Origin: Candidatus Omnitrophota bacterium
GTDB lineage: Bacteria > Omnitrophota > Gorgyraeia > Tantalellales > Tantalellaceae
NCBI GenBank assembly: GCA_030617085.1
Contig: JAUWWB010000025.1
Span: 1 to 9,798 of the forward strand
Reading direction: 5' to 3'
DNA length: 9,798 nt
Part shown: positions 6,531-9,798 of the stretch, one piece after another
How positions within the stretch are numbered: position 1 is the first letter of the stretch
Layout: each line of letters starts with the position of its first letter
Made by a program: the position numbers and the translations under genes
Notes under the pieces: model-generated
Database searches by the model: none
What the model was told of the DNA's origin: nothing
Seen by the model: only the letters and a program-made list of their open reading frames with translations

Positions 6531-6558
6531 TCTATAATAAAAAAACTATGTTAATCAA
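6531..6558 (-). promoter_or_regulatory. Candidate promoter of the pil operon
   Basis: On the minus strand, TTGATT (6558-6553) and TATAGA (6536-6531) are separated by 16 bases, a moderate match to sigma-70 elements. The region is the most AT-rich of the gap, and the implied start near 6524 leaves a leader of about 46 bases. The -35 lies inside the palindrome at 6547-6569. Other AT-rich hexamers nearby could serve as the -10. Confidence 0.4.
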
Positions 6559-6569
6559 AGGTTAACATA
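6547..6569. promoter_or_regulatory. 8-bp palindrome with 7-bp spacer: operator or weak terminator
   Basis: TATGTTAA (6547-6554) and TTAACATA (6562-6569) are perfect inverted repeats around TCAAAGG. One reading is an operator overlapping the pilM -35. The other is a terminator for the gene ending at 6600, because on the minus strand the second arm is followed by G and seven T. The stem has only one GC pair, which is weak for intrinsic termination. It may serve both purposes. Confidence 0.45.
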
Positions 6570-6599
6570 CGAAACTACTCAAGTCAAGGTGATGAGGAT

Positions 6600-6863
6600 T
6601 CACACATCGCTCAGCGAAAGTTCCACGAGTTTGGCCCTTACGCCGGACAGAACATCGAGCTTGCGGGTGAGCTCCTGGTGTTTGTCCCTGTCGCCCACGA
6701 GTTCAAGGATGATCAGGCCGCTGTTGGTGCACTTGTCGAGCACACCTTCATGTAAACCGAGCCTGGTCTTGATAACGCACCCCCATCCCGTAAGTATCTT
6801 CTGGACGGTCGGCGCCTCTTCCTTCCTCTTGTCCACCAGAACAAGCAACATGTCTTTCCGCAT
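6600..6863 (-). CDS. Small ferredoxin-fold (ACT/TM1266-like) protein
   Basis: The 87-residue product has a beta-alpha-beta-beta-alpha-beta pattern: DMLLVLVDKR, APTVQKILTGWG, VIKTRLGLHE, GLIILELVGD, HQELTRKLDVLSG, VRAKLVELS. This resembles ACT-like domains and the TM1266 family of small regulators, where strand two also carries a TR-G block and the last helix-strand reads like KL--LPGV-VK. There are no catalytic residues to point at, and the function is unknown. ATG at 6863 is chosen because GAGAGG lies six bases upstream; a GTG at 6905 would add 14 residues but has no ribosome-binding site. It follows the permease gene by 67 bases on the same strand, so a sensor or regulator of that transporter is possible; that is inference. 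Confidence 0.75.
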   Translation of the reverse strand: MRKDMLLVLVDKRKEEAPTVQKILTGWGCVIKTRLGLHEGVLDKCTNSGLIILELVGDRDKHQELTRKLDVLSGVRAKLVELSLSDV

Positions 6864-6930
6864 TTCCTGCCTCTCTTTCTTTTTTAGTCCACTTCTCGTC
6901 ACCACTTAAACGCAGATTCCCGCGTTAACA

Positions 6931-8763
6931 CTACTGCCTCCTGCGCGTCCCCAAAAGCACCACGTCGCGCAATGCCTCCTTGTCCTTTGCCGCCATCCAT
7001 TTCTTTTCGAAACGGACATCCTGGACGATCTGGGCGATCGCGGATAACGCCCTGAGATGAAAATTTCGCTCGTCCCTGGTGCCCGCGATGACAAAGACCG
7101 TGTGGACCTTTCTATCCGATTCCGGGAACACGACCCCTGCCCTGCAGCGCGCGAGCAGCATCATGAACGTATGCTCCCCGTCGACTATTATGTGAGGTAT
7201 CGCCAGGCCCGGGCTCAGTACCGTGCTGCTTTCTTCTTCCCTGTCCAGGAGTAGCCTCAGGACGGCCGCGGGGCTGACGCGGAGTCCCGGCGACATCTTT
7301 TTGGCCACCAGCTCGAAGAACTCTTCGACCGGCATGGACTCGGCGATATCCAGGACCATGCTGCCCTCTATGAGGCTGTCGAACCTGTCCTTGACGATCT
7401 CATCCCTCTCCCGGATGATCTCCTTAAGCTCCGACTCCAGCGAAACATCGATAAGCTCTTTCGCCGCCACCCTCTCGACAAGATGCAGAAGCGCGAAATC
7501 TTTCTTCGCCCTGACGCGCCCGTAAACCCAGTAAACCCCCAGCCCCGCCGCGAAAAGGACCGAACCGATGAAAAGGGCCTCCTTCCCCATATTGACCACC
7601 AGCAGCCAGCATCCAAAAATGCCTGTGATCTGCGTCCACGGGTAAAGGGGGGAGTGAAACCTGGGCTGATAGTTCTGCACGCCGCTTTCCCGCATGATGA
7701 TCACGCAGAGGCATGAGAACATGAAGGTTATGATAAGGACGGTGGAGGCCACCTCGACGAGTATTCGCAGCTTAAGGAACAGCGCCGCTATCATGATCGC
7801 GCCAGTGACGATGATGGAGACATGCGGCGTCTTGAACCTCGGGTGGACCCTGCTGAAAAAGTCCGGCACCAGGCTGTCCCTGCTCAGCGCCAGAGGGTAC
7901 CTGGATGCGGACATGATCCCGGCGTTGGCGGTCGAGACAAACGCCAGGATAGCCGCCACTCCCAGGCCGATCCTTCCCCACCTGCCCATGAAAACACCGG
8001 CCCCGTCCGAGATGGGGGTGAGGGAATTGTCAAGCTGCCCGGCGCCGAGCACCCCGGTCGTCACGAAAACGACCAGTGTGTACAGGATCCCCACGGCAAC
8101 GAACGAAAGTATCATCCCCAGCGGCACGGTCCTGCCCGGGTCTTTCACTTCTTCCGCGATGCTGGCCACTTTAAGCAGCCCCCCGTATGAGATAAAGACA
8201 AAACCTGCAGTGGAAAAGATCGCGGCAAGCCCGTGCGGCGCGAACGGCTGAAAATTCTCGGCCTTTACCGCGGGCAGCCCCAGCACGATGTACGCGAGAA
8301 GAAGCGCTACCAGCAGCACCACGAGTCCCACCTGGAACCTGCCGGCCTCCTTTATGCCGATAAGGTTGACGGCGATGAATACAAGGCAGAACGCGAGAGC
8401 TATCAGTCGCGGGTCGAAGTCTACCAGGAGGACCGTAAAGGCGGCTATGCCCACGAGTGCGAAAGAGCTTTTAAGGGATACCGACAACCACGTGAGGAGC
8501 CCGTCTATGGTGCCGAAGGCGGGCCCCATGCTGCGGGCAACATAAAAATAGGTCCCCCCCGCTTTAGGCATGGCGGAGACGAGTTCGGCCTGGCTCACCA
8601 TCCCCGTCATCGCCAGCAGCCCCGCCAGCAGATAAGAAATGACCATCGCGGGCCCCGCCTGGGCATGCGCGAGCCCCGGCAGGATGAAAAGCCCGGAACT
8701 GATCATCGCCCCGGTAGCCACGCAAAAAACATCAAGCAGCTTCAATTCCCTTTTGAGCTTCAT
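6931..8763 (-). CDS. APC-family amino acid permease with C-terminal PTS EIIA-like domain
   Basis: This 610-residue inner-membrane protein has about twelve hydrophobic segments over residues 10-415, the substrate-loop signature GAMISSGLFILPG (18-30) and the APC block EEVKDPGRTVP (204-214). It likely exchanges or imports amino acids; the substrate cannot be read from sequence. A charged linker (about 420-465, ELKEIIRERDEIVKDRFD) leads to an EIIA type-2 (fructose/mannitol) fold at about 468-605. That fold contains GLAIPH, with H524 at the phospho-acceptor position, and NFHLRALSAIAQI, with H569 at the second conserved histidine. Both histidines remain, so phosphorylation-dependent control is plausible. 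No other PTS gene is in the window. ATG at 8763 has GAGAGGA at good spacing. A promoter candidate lies upstream and the ACT-like gene downstream. Confidence 0.93.
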   Translation of the reverse strand: MKLKRELKLLDVFCVATGAMISSGLFILPGLAHAQAGPAMVISYLLAGLLAMTGMVSQAELVSAMPKAGGTYFYVARSMGPAFGTIDGLLTWLSVSLKSSFALVGIAAFTVLLVDFDPRLIALAFCLVFIAVNLIGIKEAGRFQVGLVVLLVALLLAYIVLGLPAVKAENFQPFAPHGLAAIFSTAGFVFISYGGLLKVASIAEEVKDPGRTVPLGMILSFVAVGILYTLVVFVTTGVLGAGQLDNSLTPISDGAGVFMGRWGRIGLGVAAILAFVSTANAGIMSASRYPLALSRDSLVPDFFSRVHPRFKTPHVSIIVTGAIMIAALFLKLRILVEVASTVLIITFMFSCLCVIIMRESGVQNYQPRFHSPLYPWTQITGIFGCWLLVVNMGKEALFIGSVLFAAGLGVYWVYGRVRAKKDFALLHLVERVAAKELIDVSLESELKEIIRERDEIVKDRFDSLIEGSMVLDIAESMPVEEFFELVAKKMSPGLRVSPAAVLRLLLDREEESSTVLSPGLAIPHIIVDGEHTFMMLLARCRAGVVFPESDRKVHTVFVIAGTRDERNFHLRALSAIAQIVQDVRFEKKWMAAKDKEALRDVVLLGTRRRQ

Positions 8764-8816
8764 GCATCCTCTCAGGGGAGTATAAAAAAATACAAATATT
8801 AAGATCGTCCGGTTAA

Positions 8817-8844
8817 ATTATACACTATGGTCAGAAATAAACAA
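8817..8844 (-). promoter_or_regulatory. Candidate promoter of the permease gene
   Basis: On the minus strand an exact TATAAT (8822-8817) lies 16 bases after TTGTTT (8844-8839), which matches only the first half of the -35 consensus. The predicted start leaves a leader of about 46 bases before the permease ATG. The surrounding divergent gap is strongly AT-rich and holds no gene. Confidence 0.5.
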
Positions 8845-8859
8845 AAATTTGGCTTTACT

Positions 8860-8888
8860 TTTACCGTTTTCCCTGATACTTTTAATAT
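8860..8888 (+). promoter_or_regulatory. Candidate promoter of the tRNA-Arg gene
   Basis: TTTACC (8860-8865) and TAATAT (8883-8888) are 17 bases apart, each matching four of six consensus positions. A start near 8895 would give a 30-base 5' extension of the tRNA precursor. The sequence is AT-rich, so chance matches are likely. Confidence 0.35.
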
Positions 8889-8924
8889 GCCATTGAAACC
8901 GCACAGAAGAACACGCATAGCCGC

Positions 8925-8998
8925 GCGCCCGTAGCTCAGTCGGATAGAGCAACTGGCTTCGAACCAGTAGGTTGCAGGTTCAAGTCCTGCCGGGCGCG
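8925..8998 (+). tRNA. tRNA-Arg (anticodon TCG)
   Basis: A complete cloverleaf can be drawn. The acceptor GCGCCCG (8925-8931) pairs with CGGGCGC (8991-8997), the D arm is GCTC/GAGC, and the anticodon stem ACTGG/CCAGT encloses CTTCGAA with anticodon TCG at 8959-8961. The T arm GCAGG/CCTGC encloses TTCAAGT, and the discriminator is G8998. Anticodon UCG reads CGA arginine codons. The next bases are CCT, so the 3' CCA is not fully encoded and must be added by a nucleotidyltransferase. It is the only plus-strand gene here and converges on the nitroreductase gene 35 bases away. No clear terminator follows it. Confidence 0.97.
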
Positions 8999-9012
8999 CC
9001 TGTCTTGGAACT

Positions 9013-9033
9013 CTCCTTACTCCTTACTCCCTA
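9013..9033. repeat. Heptamer array abutting the nitroreductase stop codon
   Basis: CTCCTTA (9013-9019), CTCCTTA (9020-9026) and CTCCCTA (9027-9033) run directly into CTA (9034-9036), the complement of the TAG stop. Read along the gene, the stop is followed by TAGGGAG, TAAGGAG and TAAGGAG, so stop codons occur in all three frames. The array fills most of the space between the convergent tRNA and nitroreductase genes. Confidence 0.65.
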
Positions 9034-9732
9034 CTACCTACCCCGCCCCCTGCCCACCGGCATGATGTATACTGGCAGCTCGTCCTTGACCCCTATCACA
9101 CTCGCCACCATCTTATCCACGAACGCCCCCACCATCACCGTGCCGAGACCCATGCTCTGGGCCATGAGGGACACGTTCTGGCCGAGGTGCCCCGCGTCCA
9201 TGCCGACATAGCGCGTGACGCCGCGCTGGCCGTAGCGCCGCCTGACCTTCTCTTCCGACGCGGTAACGACAAGGACCGCCGGCGCGGACCTGATCATCCG
9301 CTGCCCCAGCGCGGCTATCGACAGGGCCATGCGATGATCGCCTTTTTTAACAAGAACAAGGGCATGCGCCCTCCAGTCATACCGATAGACCCCGGGCTCG
9401 AGCCCGTTCACCTTACCGGCGACCAGGTACACCTCCAGCGAATAGCTGGCTCCGGCGGAAGGATACGCCCGCGTGGGCCCGGTCACGCCGTCAACCGTCA
9501 CCCCGCCCGCCGCCCACAGGATCTGCGACACTTCCCTGATCGAAAGCGGAACATCCGCGTAGTCCCTGACCGACCTGCGCCCGTGGATCGCCTCCTCGAC
9601 CGAAACACCCCCTTCAAGAGAAGCCGCCGGAAGCCGGACAACATCCCCCGCACCGCCAGTCTCCCCCAAAGCCGCGCATTCCCCCCAAACAACAACCACC
9701 ACCACGCACACCAAAACGAACCTGATCCACAT
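9034..9732 (-). CDS. Secreted SagB/ThcOx-type nitroreductase-family oxidoreductase
   Basis: This 232-residue protein of the FMN-dependent nitroreductase superfamily is closest to the SagB/ThcOx branch. It shows RRSVRDY (52-58), the flavin-phosphate region, then LSIREVSQILWAAGGV (63-78), AYPSAGASYSLEVYLV (89-104), PGVYRYDWRAHAL (113-125), and the C-terminal GHLGQNVSLMAQSMGLGTVMVGAF (181-204). A strongly hydrophobic N-terminus (residues 4-16) suggests export or anchoring, unusual beside cytosolic SagB dehydrogenases of peptide-modifying clusters. No precursor peptide or YcaO gene is in the window, so azole-peptide biosynthesis is not supported; the substrate is unknown. ATG at 9732 has a GGGGGG tract upstream; a GTG at 9738 is an alternative. 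The frame stays open to the window edge, so a longer start is not formally excluded, but the signal-like segment argues against it. Confidence 0.9.
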   Translation of the reverse strand: MWIRFVLVCVVVVVVWGECAALGETGGAGDVVRLPAASLEGGVSVEEAIHGRRSVRDYADVPLSIREVSQILWAAGGVTVDGVTGPTRAYPSAGASYSLEVYLVAGKVNGLEPGVYRYDWRAHALVLVKKGDHRMALSIAALGQRMIRSAPAVLVVTASEEKVRRRYGQRGVTRYVGMDAGHLGQNVSLMAQSMGLGTVMVGAFVDKMVASVIGVKDELPVYIMPVGRGRGR

Positions 9733-9798
9733 ATCCACCCCCCGCTGTGCGCACCTCGCAGAGCGGCCCCCGACGGCGATGAAAATGAGGGCTGGAGG

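Noticed and set aside
6909..6926. Hairpin (AACGC/GCGTT) between the permease and the ACT-like gene
   Set aside because: Only a five-pair stem with an eight-base loop and no T run; too weak to call a terminator or processing site.
8233..8802. 189-codon plus-strand open frame opposite the permease
   Set aside because: Low-complexity composition rich in H, R, Q and G, typical of the antisense of a membrane-protein gene; the permease frame is strongly supported.
9739..9798. Possible additional gene at the right edge
   Set aside because: The frame is open in line with the nitroreductase but shows no start, domain or ribosome-binding site other than that of the nitroreductase.

Overview
The window comes from a Gram-negative-type bacterium. 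The evidence is a type IV pilus alignment complex with an outer-membrane secretin, a probable PilP lipoprotein and a signal-peptide-bearing oxidoreductase. DNA is moderately GC-rich, with AT-rich promoter gaps and many short repeats between genes. Repeat content, gene order and the permease-EIIA fusion resemble uncultivated lineages such as Omnitrophota, but no taxonomic marker is present and this is only an impression. All protein genes are on the minus strand; one tRNA gene is on the plus strand.

Layout, right to left along minus-strand transcription. At 9034-9732 is a secreted SagB/ThcOx-type nitroreductase. At 8925-8998 a plus-strand tRNA-Arg(TCG) converges on it. A divergent AT-rich gap (8764-8924) holds a good promoter candidate for a 610-residue APC amino acid permease with a C-terminal PTS EIIA-like domain (6931-8763). 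A small ferredoxin-fold/ACT-like protein (6600-6863) follows as the probable second gene. A 122-base gap carries a palindrome, promoter candidates and a leader with competing hairpins. Next comes pilM-pilN-pilO-pilP-pilQ (6477 to 2032), the inner-membrane alignment platform, its lipoprotein and the secretin. After pilQ lies a 79-codon remnant of a DUF2344 (TIGR03936-type) gene whose middle is replaced by a dispersed repeat, then a full-length RNase E/G gene (221-1768). The left end (1-220) is a repeat island with three hairpin elements and heptamer copies.

How it works together: PilM (cytoplasmic actin-like), PilN and PilO (inner membrane), PilP (periplasmic lipoprotein) and PilQ (outer-membrane pore) form one trans-envelope assembly. 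RNase E/G processes rRNA and mRNA and is usually near DUF2344 and its radical-SAM partner; here DUF2344 is broken and the partner is absent from the window.

The least expected signal is a set of heptanucleotide tandem arrays starting at, or a few bases after, the stop codons of four unrelated genes (rng, pilQ, pilM, nitroreductase). At three of them the TAG stop is in exact seven-base phase with the repeat. I found no convincing new multi-gene system. The best leads are these arrays, the repeat-gutted DUF2344 gene, the pilM leader and the permease-EIIA/ACT-like pair.
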